30,291 bases of DNA from Phascolarctobacterium succinatutens CAG:287 (GTDB taxonomy: Bacteria; Bacillota; Negativicutes; Acidaminococcales; Acidaminococcaceae): positions 1-30,291 of the forward strand of contig NZ_FR892790.1 of the NCBI RefSeq assembly GCF_000434895.1. The letters run 5' to 3'. A model generated the notes under the pieces. That model did no database searches. It saw only the letters and a program-made list of their open reading frames with translations, and had not been told where the DNA came from. The position numbers and the translations under genes were made by a program. Positions within the stretch are counted from its first letter, which is position 1. Each line of letters starts with the position of its first letter. Below, piece after piece: positions 16,053 through 23,816 of this stretch.

Positions 16053-17387
16053 ATGAAGAGCTTTAATGATTCATTAACAGGTAAATATTTGCGTATTGCC
16101 CTCCCCGCTGCGTTGGAGGGCATTTTTATGACCTTTCTGGCTGCGGCTGATTTGATTATGGTAGGCGTATTGGGTGCCAAGGCTATAGCAGCAGTGAGTA
16201 TTTTTCTGCCGCTGCGCCTGGTACTGCTGACAGTATCGCGTTCACTGGCATCTGCAGTTACTATACTGACGGCCAATAAATTTGGATCCAGGCAATATTC
16301 TGCCATAAAGGTTTTGCTGCGACAGAGCTTTACCGTCAGCAGTATCCTGCTTGTAGTACTGCATCTGCTTTTCTATGGCTTTTTTGAAAAGCTGGTGGTG
16401 CTGATGGGTGCGCAGAGCGATTATCTGGAGCTGGCGCTGTCTTACGGCAATATTGCCGTAGCTGCAGTACTGCTAAACTCACTGTCACTCTTGCTGCAAG
16501 GAACCTTGTTGGGTGTAGGCCGGACAAGCGCTATTATGAAAAGCAATATTGTTGGCAATGTAGTGAATATCGTCTGCAATTATTTTCTCATTACAGGCTT
16601 TGGCAGCTTTGCCGGCTGGGGTGTGCGTGGTGCGGCAATCAGCACGATTATCGGCTCTCTGTGTACTCTTGGTATCACCGTCTGGATTATGAAGCATGAG
16701 GGCTTTTTCAGTGATGGTCTGCTGCAGCTGCCGGACAAAGTATTTTGGCGGGAATTTATGCCGGTATTCGGCGGTGTTTTCAGTGAGCTTGGTGCGGAAC
16801 GCATCGGTATGCTGGCCTATGGCTGGATGACTGCGCGTCTTGGTACTCTGCCCTATGCAGTACACAGCATTTGCTATAATATCTGCGATTTTTCTTATGA
16901 TTTTATCTTCGGCTTCGGTAAGGCTAATATGGTGCTTGCCGGGCAAATGCGCGGTGCCGCTGATTATGCAAACTGGAAGCGCTGCCGCAGTATAGGCTTT
17001 AAATGGGGCCTGGGACTTTCCGTTGCCTCTTTTATTATTCTGTATGCCGCACGCGTGCCGATTTTCAGCGTTTATTCGCAGGATGCGCAGGCACTTGCTC
17101 TCAGTGAGACGGTAATGTTCTGGGTGGCAGCAGTTTGCATACCGCAGGGGCATACGATTATTACTGCAGGTATATTGCGTGGCAGCGGTCAGACTACTGC
17201 CGTTGCCGTCTATTCCTTTGTGCTGATTACCGTTCTGCGTCCATTGATGACGGCTTTCTTTATCTATTATTGCAAGCTGGGTATTGTGGGCGCCTGGGTA
17301 TCGATGTTTTTGGATCAGTCGCTGCGCAGTCTGTGCTTTACCTGGAAGGTAATGCGGATACGCGGACTGAAGGATTTAATAAAATAA
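16053..17387 (+). CDS. MATE family efflux transporter
   Basis: This is a multidrug/toxin extrusion (MATE) type cation-coupled exporter of 444 aa, with about twelve hydrophobic segments in two halves. The N-terminus, IALPAALEGIFMTFLAAADLIMVGVLG, and the pattern SLLLQGTLLGVGRTSAIMKSNIVGNVVNIVCNY are family-like. The ATG at 16053 has only a weak ribosome site, and it lies 38 bases after gyrA, so coupling or a poor start is possible. Substrate is unknown. A strong terminator follows. Confidence 0.9.
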   Translation: MKSFNDSLTGKYLRIALPAALEGIFMTFLAAADLIMVGVLGAKAIAAVSIFLPLRLVLLTVSRSLASAVTILTANKFGSRQYSAIKVLLRQSFTVSSILLVVLHLLFYGFFEKLVVLMGAQSDYLELALSYGNIAVAAVLLNSLSLLLQGTLLGVGRTSAIMKSNIVGNVVNIVCNYFLITGFGSFAGWGVRGAAISTIIGSLCTLGITVWIMKHEGFFSDGLLQLPDKVFWREFMPVFGGVFSELGAERIGMLAYGWMTARLGTLPYAVHSICYNICDFSYDFIFGFGKANMVLAGQMRGAADYANWKRCRSIGFKWGLGLSVASFIILYAARVPIFSVYSQDAQALALSETVMFWVAAVCIPQGHTIITAGILRGSGQTTAVAVYSFVLITVLRPLMTAFFIYYCKLGIVGAWVSMFLDQSLRSLCFTWKVMRIRGLKDLIK

Positions 17388-17405
17388 ATATGCCGTATAA
17401 AAAGC

Positions 17406-17437
17406 AAAGCAGCTTCTGCATCGCAGAAGCTGCTTTT
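17406..17437. terminator. Bidirectional terminator between MATE and M20 genes
   Basis: AAAGCAGCTTCTGC and its exact complement form a 14-bp stem (17406-17419, 17423-17436) with a 3-nt loop, flanked by A and T runs. It lies 18 bases after the MATE stop and can also end transcripts of the convergent M20 gene. Confidence 0.85.
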
Positions 17438-17491
17438 GTCGTATAAAAATATAAAATTACTTTGTTGCAAGGTTGCAGCGGGCTTTAGTGC

Positions 17492-18733
17492 TTACTCTGC
17501 AAAGCTTGTCCTCAGCTCTTTTTCTGCCAGACGGATGAAGGCACGGATTGCCTCCTCCAGCTGCGGTTGTGGAGTATTTTCTTCTTTGCAGTGAGAAATG
17601 CCGGGATCGGATTGGGCGAACATCATTACCGAAGGTACAACGGCATTCAGAGGCACGGCATCATGCAGCGGTGCGGAATACATGCTGTGTCTTGCACCTG
17701 TTTCCTCCTCTACGGCAGCGTTGCAGTCCTCTACCAGCTGCTCATCAAACAGTATCGGGTCAGCATGCCAGATAGGCTCAAATTCCACAGTGAGCCTGCC
17801 CTCCTGCGCATGCTTTTGCGCCGCAGCCTTGGCTTCTGCAACTATCGTTTGCATTGTTTCCGGCTTAATGCTGCGCTGGTCCAGCGAAATGCGGCAATAG
17901 CCAGGAGAAATAGTAGTCAGGTCAGGCTTGACCTCAATATTGCCTACAGTGCAATAGGAATCATATTTGAGGGCAATTTCACGTAAATCAAGGGTGGTCT
18001 GCGCTGCCGCAATAAAGGCATCCTGACGCAAAGCAACCGGAGAACCGCAGTGTCCCTGCTGCCCGCGGAAGGTGATGTACTGGCGGTTGCAGCCGCAAAC
18101 GCCGTAAACGCAGGCTACGCTTTTTTTGGCTAAAGCCAGCAGCGGTGCCTGCTCTATGTGCAGCTCTAGGTAAGCTTTAACCGGCAGCTTGGCAAAGGCT
18201 GTGTGTGCCTCCCCTATTCTGTTGGCATCAAGGCCGTATTCCTGCCAGACATCGCTGAAGCTGCGGCCGTTTTCCTGATGGATTAAGGGCAACACATCCT
18301 TGCTTGTGACGATGCCGCTGACAGCGCTGCTGCCAAGACAGCTTTTGCCGAAGGCTACACCCTCCTCATCTGCCCAACCGACAACGTAAAGAGTTTTGGC
18401 AGGCTTTTTGTCTGCCAGACCGTAGGCACCTATACCCATGCCTGCTACAACGCCTAAAGCGCCGTCCAGCCAGCCTCCGTCAGGTACGGAATCGAGATGG
18501 CTGCCGATAACAATGCACTCCTCGCTTTCGCCGGCAAATTTGGCCCAGCTGTTGCCTGCGGCATCTGTCCATACCTCAGCACCTGCGGCCTGCATCTTTT
18601 TAGCAAACCATTCCGTTGCTTTCTTGAATGTCGGTGTCCAGGCAATGCGGTGTGCACCGTCTGCATCAGAGGTTAAGGCTGCCAGCTCCTTAAGATCGGC
18701 AACAATATTTTTGGCTATTTGTTCACGCTTCAT
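17492..18733 (-). CDS. M20 family metallo-amidohydrolase (allantoate/N-carbamoyl amino acid hydrolase type)
   Basis: This is a zinc amidohydrolase of the amidase/hydantoinase/carbamoylase group; members cleave allantoate, ureidoglycine or N-carbamoyl amino acids. The 413 aa contain GSHLDSVPDGGWLDGALGV with metal ligands His79 and Asp90, GWADEEGVAFG (Glu123/Glu124), YLELHIEQAP (His192) and LHDAVPL near the C-terminus. The ATG has an AGGAAGGGAG site. It stands alone, convergent to the MATE gene. I cannot set the substrate from sequence alone. Confidence 0.9.
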   Translation of the reverse strand: MKREQIAKNIVADLKELAALTSDADGAHRIAWTPTFKKATEWFAKKMQAAGAEVWTDAAGNSWAKFAGESEECIVIGSHLDSVPDGGWLDGALGVVAGMGIGAYGLADKKPAKTLYVVGWADEEGVAFGKSCLGSSAVSGIVTSKDVLPLIHQENGRSFSDVWQEYGLDANRIGEAHTAFAKLPVKAYLELHIEQAPLLALAKKSVACVYGVCGCNRQYITFRGQQGHCGSPVALRQDAFIAAAQTTLDLREIALKYDSYCTVGNIEVKPDLTTISPGYCRISLDQRSIKPETMQTIVAEAKAAAQKHAQEGRLTVEFEPIWHADPILFDEQLVEDCNAAVEEETGARHSMYSAPLHDAVPLNAVVPSVMMFAQSDPGISHCKEENTPQPQLEEAIRAFIRLAEKELRTSFAE

Positions 18734-19053
18734 ATAATGCTCCCTTCCTGCTTATTTACGCCTATGCTTGACAGTAAATGCGCAAAATGCAAGTTTATTA
18801 TATTTTATTATTTTCTGCTACAGCTTAAAAATAGGTTTGTTTTACCATGCTTATCTATTGAATAAGGATAGTGCTGCAAACAAGCATAGAATAGCTTATC
18901 TGCATTATATACAAATCGACGTCAATTTACAAGATAAAATAAAGAGCCTGCAAAAGTATAGCGAAAATAAAAATAAGCTGCTGCCTTCACTTTTGCTACA
19001 AAGAAGGCAGCAGTTTTTTCAGTTACATCGTAGAAAAAATAGAATTAATAAAT
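18734..19053. other. 320-base intergenic region
   Basis: This AT-rich stretch between the M20 gene and the broken MalY/PatB gene holds no convincing gene. A short plus-strand open frame there lacks a ribosome site, uses AT-rich codons and runs over a terminator. The region must hold the M20 promoter, but I found no good -35/-10 pair. A terminator is at 18978-19019. Confidence 0.6.
18978..19019. terminator. Terminator hairpin downstream of the MalY/PatB pseudogene
   Basis: CTGCTGCCTTC (18978-18988) pairs perfectly with GAAGGCAGCAG (19003-19013), followed by six T residues on the plus strand. On the minus strand it follows the pseudogene stop by about 40 bases and runs into a T-rich stretch, so it most likely ends that transcript. 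Confidence 0.75.
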
Positions 19054-20233
19054 TTAATTTAATTCATGAACAGCTTGCTTCAGCTGCTCAAGGCCCTGTA
19101 ATAATAGCGCACGGGGGCAGGCAACGTTGATACGTTCAAAGTCTTCTCCCTCTTTGCCGAAGATACCACCGCCATCGAGCCAGAGGTGCGCTTTATGCCA
19201 GAGCCACTGCTCACGTTCGGCAGCTGTAAGGCCTAAGGCGCTGCAATCAAGCCAAATCAGATATGTCCCCTCAGGCCGGAGCAGCTTAATCTGCGGCAGG
19301 TTCTGCTTCAGATAAGCATCAACGAATTTAATGTTATCTTCGATATAAGCCTTCGCCTGCTGCAGCCAATCCTCGCCATAAGTGTAGGCAGCCTGGCAGG
19401 CAACAAGGCCTAAGGTGTTTACCTGGCTATAGCCTGCTGCCGCTACCTGCTTGCGGAAGCGGCGACGTAAATTTTTGTTGGGAATGAAGATATTGGATAC
19501 CTGCAGACCGGCAATATTGAAGGTTTTGCTGGGCGCAGTGCAGATTACGCAATTTTGCTCATACTGCTCCTAAACTGGCAAAAACTGTCTGAGAGTTATT
19601 TCCCCAGACGAAATAACCGTGAATTTCATCACTTACGGTAATTACACCATGCTTAAGGCAGATATCGCCCACTTTTTGCAGCTCAGCGCGTGTCCAGACA
19701 CGGCCTACGGGGTTATGCGGTGAGCATAAAAGCATCAAATTAACATTGTTAGCGACGATTTTTTCTTCCAAATTGGCAAAGTCCATTTCATAATGACCGC
19801 TTTTCAGAATGAGCGGTGAATTAATCAGCTTGCGCTCATTATCTTCGATAACCTCGCTGAAAGGATAGTAAACCGGCTGCTGTACAAGTACGCCCTCACC
19901 TTTTTGGGTGAAGGCCTTTACTGCCATAGCAAGGGCAAAAACTATGCCGGGAGTTTTGGTGAGCCATTCTGTTTTGGGGCTCCAGTTAAAATGCTTAGTA
20001 TACCAGTCGCGGACAGCGTGAAAATATGCTTCTGTACTTTCGCTATAGCCGAAGATAGCATGCTGGCAGCGTTCAACAAGTGCTTCCTGTATTTCCCGGG
20101 CAATAGGAAAATCCATATCTGCTACCCAAAAAGGTAAAACATCTGCCGGACGGCCACGCTGGATGGCAAAATCGTATTTTAGGCAGTCTGTATTGCGTCT
20201 GTCGATTGTCTTGTCAAAATCATATTTAGTCAT
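19054..20233 (-). pseudogene. Frameshifted MalY/PatB-type PLP C-S lyase (cystathionine beta-lyase)
   Basis: The family uses PLP to cleave C-S bonds (cystathionine to homocysteine, or cysteine to sulfide). The first frame, 20233 to 19559, reads MTKYDFDKTIDRRNTDC ... SDEIHGYFVWG ... FASLGAV then stops. The other frame picks up at once, from 19569: EQYEQNCVICTAPSKTFNIAGLQ, then runs clean to a TAA at 19054-19056. Joined, it is about 392 aa, the normal length. The likely lesion is a 2-base loss (or 1-base gain) around 19567-19571. The PLP-binding Lys (APSKTFN) is only in the second frame, so the first product would be inactive. A sequencing error would look the same. Confidence 0.88.
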
Positions 20234-20262
20234 AACGTATCACCAAACTTTATTCGTATAAA

Positions 20263-20596
20263 TTATTCTACTGCGGCAAAGGCCTGTGCCAAATCGTCAA
20301 TCAGATCCTGCGTTGCTTCAATGCCTGTAGAGAAGCGCAGCAGACAATCCGTAATCCCCTTTTCGGCACATTCTTCGGCAGTAAGGTCGGTATGCGTCTG
20401 GCGAATCGGATAGGTTATCAGGCTTTCTGTACCGCCAAGGCTTTCGGCAAATTTGATGAGCTTGACGCCTTCCAAAATTTGGCGTGCTGTTTCGGCGCTG
20501 TCTACAGCAAAGGCAATCATGCCGCCGAAGCCGGTGGTCTGCGCTTTGTTGATTTCATAACCGGGATGATTTTCCAGACCGGGATATAAAAGGAAG
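20263..20596 (-). pseudogene. C-terminal remnant of a cystathionine gamma-synthase/O-acetylhomoserine sulfhydrylase-type gene
   Basis: The minus strand encodes YPGLENHPGYEINKAQTTGFGGMIAFAV and the C-terminal end LGGTESLITYPIRQTHTDLT ... GITDCLLRFSTGIEATQDLIDDL, which are the last about 105 residues of a Cys/Met-metabolism PLP enzyme. The N-terminal two-thirds, with the PLP lysine, is missing. Similarity fades near 20596, where a truncated T-box leader for metQ begins on the other strand. It sits just upstream of the frameshifted MalY/PatB gene, so both transsulfuration genes are broken. The call is a pseudogene; an ATG at 20520 could express an 85 aa fragment of doubtful use. Confidence 0.8.
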
Positions 20597-20599
20597 CGC

Positions 20600-20830
20600 A
20601 GGAGACTTTGCCGAAGATGGTCTTGGAGCTGATTGGCTGAAGCGTAAGTTTAGGTCGTCCGGGCGCACCCGTTACAGTGCTGAAGTATTAATGGCTTAGT
20701 CCGGCGTACTTGAGGAGGCTGCTATCGTGAGGTAGCGGTGAAATTGGGTGGTACCACGAAGTTTGCTTTCGTCCCTTACTGCATAATGAAAATGCGGTAT
20801 GGATAAACGAAGGCTTTTTTTATTTTAGTT
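20600..20830 (+). promoter_or_regulatory. Methionine T-box leader of metQ, 5' Stem I missing
   Basis: T-box leaders sense uncharged tRNA. The 3' part is plain: GAAATTGGGTGGTACCACG (20740-20758, antiterminator bulge), then a terminator whose arms are GCTTTCGT (20765-20772) and ACGAAGGC (20807-20814) followed by seven T. Upstream, GGCGCACCCGTTACAG (Stem II region) and GAAG-ATG-GTCTTGGAGC, placed where the specifier lies, suggest Met (ATG 20617-20619). The 5' half of Stem I is not found: that sequence is the coding remnant of the neighbouring pseudogene. The leader is probably truncated. The specifier call is inference by alignment from memory. Confidence 0.75.
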
Positions 20831-20851
20831 TTGCAAAGGAGACGATGAATT

Positions 20852-21655
20852 ATGTTGAAAAAATTATTGGTTATTGCATTATCTGTAGTGGCATTGGCGG
20901 CAGCAGGCTGCGGCGGCGGTGACAAACAGGCTCAAACAACGATTAAGGTTGGTGCTACCGCCGGTCCGCATGCCGAGGTTGTGGAGGCTGCAGCCAAGGA
21001 AGCAGCTAAAAGTGGCCTGAAGGTACAGGTTGTGGAGTTCTCGGATTATGTTACACCGGACAAAGCTTTGGCAGATGGCGAGCTGGATTTGGTAAGCTAT
21101 CAGCATAAGCCCTTCCTGGATAACTTTAACAAGACTAATAAGACTGACCTTGTGCCCATCGGCAACGCTATTTTAATGCGCATGGGCATTTACAGCGATA
21201 AGGTGCATGATGTGAAGGATATCCCTGACGGTGCAACGATTGCTATTCCTAACGACCCGACAAACGGCGGCCGCGGTCTGCTGCTGTTGCAGCGTGCCGG
21301 CTTGTTGAAATTGAAGGATGGCGTTGGCATGAAGGCTACACCGAAGGATGTTGTCGATAATCCCAAGCATCTGAAATTTAAGGAGCTGGAGGCAGCACAG
21401 CTGCCGCGCAGTCTGGCTGATGTAGATGCTGCGGCTATTACCATGAACTATGTAATGAGCGGTGGTTTGGATGTTAAAAAGCAGAATATCTTCCTTGAGC
21501 CTAAGGACGAGCCGCTGGCTGTAATGATTATTGCTGCCCGCAACAAGGATAAGGATAAAGAGGCTTATAAGGCTTTTGTGAAGGCTTATCAGTCCGAGGC
21601 TGTGAAGAAGTTTATTGCCGATAAATATAAAGGAACCATTGAGCCTGCGTTTTAA
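20852..21655 (+). CDS. metQ: Methionine ABC transporter substrate-binding lipoprotein MetQ/NlpA family
   Basis: This is the solute-binding lipoprotein of a methionine uptake ABC system (MetNIQ). It has 267 aa with a lipoprotein signal peptide ending at Cys20 (LAAAGC), then the NlpA fold: TIKVGATAGPHAEVVEAA, DYVTPDKALADGELDLVSYQHKPFLD, IAIPNDPTNGGRGLLLLQRAGL and the C-terminal IADKYKGTIEPAF. AAAGGAGA precedes the ATG. A methionine-type T-box is upstream. metN and metI, usually adjacent, are absent here; the gene is an orphan unless they lie elsewhere. Confidence 0.92.
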   Translation: MLKKLLVIALSVVALAAAGCGGGDKQAQTTIKVGATAGPHAEVVEAAAKEAAKSGLKVQVVEFSDYVTPDKALADGELDLVSYQHKPFLDNFNKTNKTDLVPIGNAILMRMGIYSDKVHDVKDIPDGATIAIPNDPTNGGRGLLLLQRAGLLKLKDGVGMKATPKDVVDNPKHLKFKELEAAQLPRSLADVDAAAITMNYVMSGGLDVKKQNIFLEPKDEPLAVMIIAARNKDKDKEAYKAFVKAYQSEAVKKFIADKYKGTIEPAF

Positions 21656-21711
21656 TATTTATGTAGCGATATATTGATATAGATAAAAGGCTATAGCTTT
21701 ACATACATCAA

Positions 21712-21739
21712 AAAAGCACGGGCAGATACCCGTGCTTTT
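21712..21739. terminator. Bidirectional terminator between metQ and the exported protein gene
   Basis: AAAAGCACGGG (21712-21722) and CCCGTGCTTTT (21729-21739) form a perfect 11-bp stem with a 6-nt loop, A-rich on one side and T-rich on the other. It sits between two convergent genes and can serve both. Confidence 0.88.
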
Positions 21740-21762
21740 CTTCATTATATAAGGTATATTTC

Positions 21763-22323
21763 TTACCACCCTACGCCAATCCATGGACCGTGGTGGTGAT
21801 GGCCGCCGCCGATGCCGATACCTATGCCGATCGGGAAGTTCCAGCCACCTCTGCGGCTTTGCTTTTCGCGTTCAATCTTCATGAACCACAGGCGATAGAT
21901 TTTACCGCCGTTTTCCAGCTTTTTCGGTGTATCCTTATCGGTGATAATTTTATAGCCGTTGAAGTTTGTATTGGAGCTTTCGTAATCGCTGAGCATTTTA
22001 TTCATCTGCGCAAAGGTATCCTTGTTATTGGTATATAAGCGCAGCATTTCTGTATTGGGCATGGCTAAAATCAGCTGCTTACGCAAAGAGCGGTCGGCAG
22101 CCAGACCTTGGTAAACCTCTACCCTGTCTTCTTTGCTTTTTATATATAGCAGGTCGTCACTATTGCCTGTCTGCAAGCGTTCGTTCATTTCGGCAGCGCT
22201 GATGATTGCAATCGGTTTGATTGCGTCCGGATCATCGGCAGTCTTAGTTTTATCTGCAGCGAGCGCCAGCGCGCTGTAGCAGCACATCAGTAAGCATGTT
22301 AACAGTAAAAGCAGCTTGCGCAT
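21763..22323 (-). CDS. Exported protein with Gly/His-rich C-terminal tail, unknown function
   Basis: The 186 aa begin with a clear Sec signal peptide (MRKLLLLLTCLLMCCYSALALA, cleavage probably after ALA). A middle domain, about 40-150, is mixed alpha/beta in look (PIAIISAAEMNERLQTGNSDDLLYIKSKEDRVEVYQGLA) and is not recognised. The last 27 residues are glycine/isoleucine-rich with four His in a row (GIGIGGGHHHHGPWIGVGW), a possible metal-binding or surface-exposed tail. AAAGGAGAG precedes the ATG. It is divergent from the PAP2 gene. Confidence 0.75.
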   Translation of the reverse strand: MRKLLLLLTCLLMCCYSALALAADKTKTADDPDAIKPIAIISAAEMNERLQTGNSDDLLYIKSKEDRVEVYQGLAADRSLRKQLILAMPNTEMLRLYTNNKDTFAQMNKMLSDYESSNTNFNGYKIITDKDTPKKLENGGKIYRLWFMKIEREKQSRRGGWNFPIGIGIGIGGGHHHHGPWIGVGW

Positions 22324-22472
22324 AATTCTCTCTCCTTTGGAAGCTGACAGTAAAAATCTCCATAAAAGACTTATATATTCCTCAAGAATATGGTATCATA
22401 TTTACGTAAATTTGTTAACTGAACTTTAGGTGATATCTGAGGAACAGTGATATTGAAATACGAGGAGACTAT

Positions 22473-23210
22473 ATGAAGAAAAATAACCTGATCTGGATAA
22501 TTATCTGTAATATCCTGGGCGCACTGCTTTTGGGAAGCTGGCTGGCAAGCACCCCTAACGCCGGCTATCACGGACCTTGGCTGGCTTTGGACCAAAGTGT
22601 CTTTTATTTCTTTAACCAGCAGCTGGCGCAGGGAACGGCCTTTACTTATTTTATCGCTTTTGTTAATCTGCGTGCCTTTGATGTGGTGGCGTTTGTGGCG
22701 ATGCTGGCGATTTTTTACAGCTATTATCGCAAAAGCAATGTTGAAGGCAAGCGTTGGCTGTTCTGTATCGGCGTTGCCATGCTGGTGAGCGCGGTAATTA
22801 TTAAGCAGTTTGATAAGCTGCTGCCGATTGACCGTGTGAGTGCTTCCGTTTATTTTGACCAGCTGTATCATAATGTAAACTGGGTTAGCCAGCTGAGCGG
22901 CTGGCCTGCCAAGGACCGCTCCGGCAGCAGCTTCCCCGGTGACCATGGCATGATGCTGTTGATATTTGCTGTGTATATGTGGAAATATATCGGCAAGGAC
23001 GCTTTTGTTAAAGCGCTGGCTGTATTTATTATTTTCTCTCTGCCACGTATTATTGGCGGTGCGCATTGGTTTACTGATGTTTTCGTAGGCTCCGTTTCCT
23101 TTGTCCTGCTTGTTTTAAGCTGGATTCTGCTGACACCGCTTTCGGATATCTTTATCGGCTGGCTGGAGCAGAAGCTGCCGCTGAGATGGTTTGTGAAGAA
23201 GAGAGAATAG
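22473..23210 (+). CDS. PAP2 superfamily membrane phosphatase
   Basis: This is a polytopic (about six segments) membrane protein of the type 2 phosphatidic acid phosphatase superfamily. All three catalytic motifs are visible: KDRSG near 147, FPGDHG (154-159, His158) and PRIIGGAHWFTD with Arg192, His198 and Asp202. Members act on lipid or undecaprenyl diphosphates or transfer phosphate to lipid A; the substrate here is not decided. A GAGGAGA site precedes the ATG. A terminator follows at 23219-23274. Confidence 0.88.
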   Translation: MKKNNLIWIIICNILGALLLGSWLASTPNAGYHGPWLALDQSVFYFFNQQLAQGTAFTYFIAFVNLRAFDVVAFVAMLAIFYSYYRKSNVEGKRWLFCIGVAMLVSAVIIKQFDKLLPIDRVSASVYFDQLYHNVNWVSQLSGWPAKDRSGSSFPGDHGMMLLIFAVYMWKYIGKDAFVKALAVFIIFSLPRIIGGAHWFTDVFVGSVSFVLLVLSWILLTPLSDIFIGWLEQKLPLRWFVKKRE

Positions 23211-23218
23211 AATTTCAG

Positions 23219-23274
23219 GCTGTTGCCATTTTTAGTTTTGCTTACGGTAAGACTGAAATGGCAGCAGCTTTTTT
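23219..23274 (+). terminator. Rho-independent terminator after the PAP2 gene
   Basis: GCTGTTGCCATTT (23219-23231) pairs with AAATGGCAGCAGC (23256-23268), with one G-U, followed by six T residues. The loop contains a smaller hairpin (CTTAC/GTAAG). It marks the end of the host-like sequence before the AT-rich island. Confidence 0.85.
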
Positions 23275-23326
23275 GTGTTTTATATGCTATTTCACAGTTC
23301 GTTTGCTCGAAAGAATTGTAAACATA

Positions 23327-23358
23327 TGGTAAAATATATAAGCAAACACAACTTGTGT
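23327..23358 (+). promoter_or_regulatory. Possible promoter and operator of the restriction-modification island
   Basis: TGGTAAAAT (23327-23335) is an extended -10-type element without a clear -35. Just downstream, ACACAACTTGTGT (23346-23358) is a perfect inverted repeat of six bases around a central C. It lies at the start of the vsr gene and could bind a repressor. Assignment is tentative. Confidence 0.35.
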
Positions 23359-23368
23359 GGTGAATATA

Positions 23369-23791
23369 ATGAAGCTGGAAACAACCATTAAGCGTTCGAA
23401 GATAATGAAATCAATAAAAGGTTCTGATACTGGTATAGAGGTGCGCCTAAGAAAAGCATTGTGGCATAAAGGTATTAGATACCGAAAAAATTTTAAGGTT
23501 TTTGATTGTCACCCTGATATAGTAATTACAAAATATAAGATTGCTGTGTTTTGTGATGGCAATTTTTGGCATGGTAAAGATCTGCAGAAACGTCCTATAA
23601 AGCATAATTCTAGTTATTGGAATGAAAAAATTAGGCGTAATGTAGAACGTGATTTGGAAAATACTATTGAATTAAGAGATAATGGGTGGATTGTTTTACG
23701 GTTTTGGGAAGATGATATTCAGAAAAACTTGCCTAATTGTGTCGGTGATGTGCTTCGTTATATTTCAATAAGGAAAAGTTTTAGACAATAA
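23369..23791 (+). CDS. vsr: Very short patch repair (Vsr) type endonuclease
   Basis: Vsr nicks DNA beside T-G mismatches that arise when 5-methylcytosine deaminates, starting repair. Family features: RSKIMKSIKGSDTGIEVRLRKAL, the catalytic-Asp region HPDIVITKYKIAVFCDGNFWHG, KIRRNVERD and GWIVLRFWEDDI. The usual WEC ending is WED here. I chose the ATG at 23369 (140 aa); in-frame GTGs at 23357 and 23360 are possible, and the ribosome site is weak in every case. It sits first in an AT-rich cluster, 25 bases before the m5C methyltransferase, the expected partner. Confidence 0.9.
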   Translation: MKLETTIKRSKIMKSIKGSDTGIEVRLRKALWHKGIRYRKNFKVFDCHPDIVITKYKIAVFCDGNFWHGKDLQKRPIKHNSSYWNEKIRRNVERDLENTIELRDNGWIVLRFWEDDIQKNLPNCVGDVLRYISIRKSFRQ

Positions 23792-23816
23792 TATTTAAGG
23801 GGGATAATCGGTAAGG

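Noticed and set aside
18768..18800. TTGACA at 18768 as a plus-strand promoter
   Set aside because: The nearest TATTAT-like element is about 22 bases away, and no plus-strand gene follows.
18768..19130. 120-aa plus-strand open frame in the gap before the MalY/PatB remnant
   Set aside because: No ribosome site, runs across a strong terminator and into the antisense of the pseudogene.
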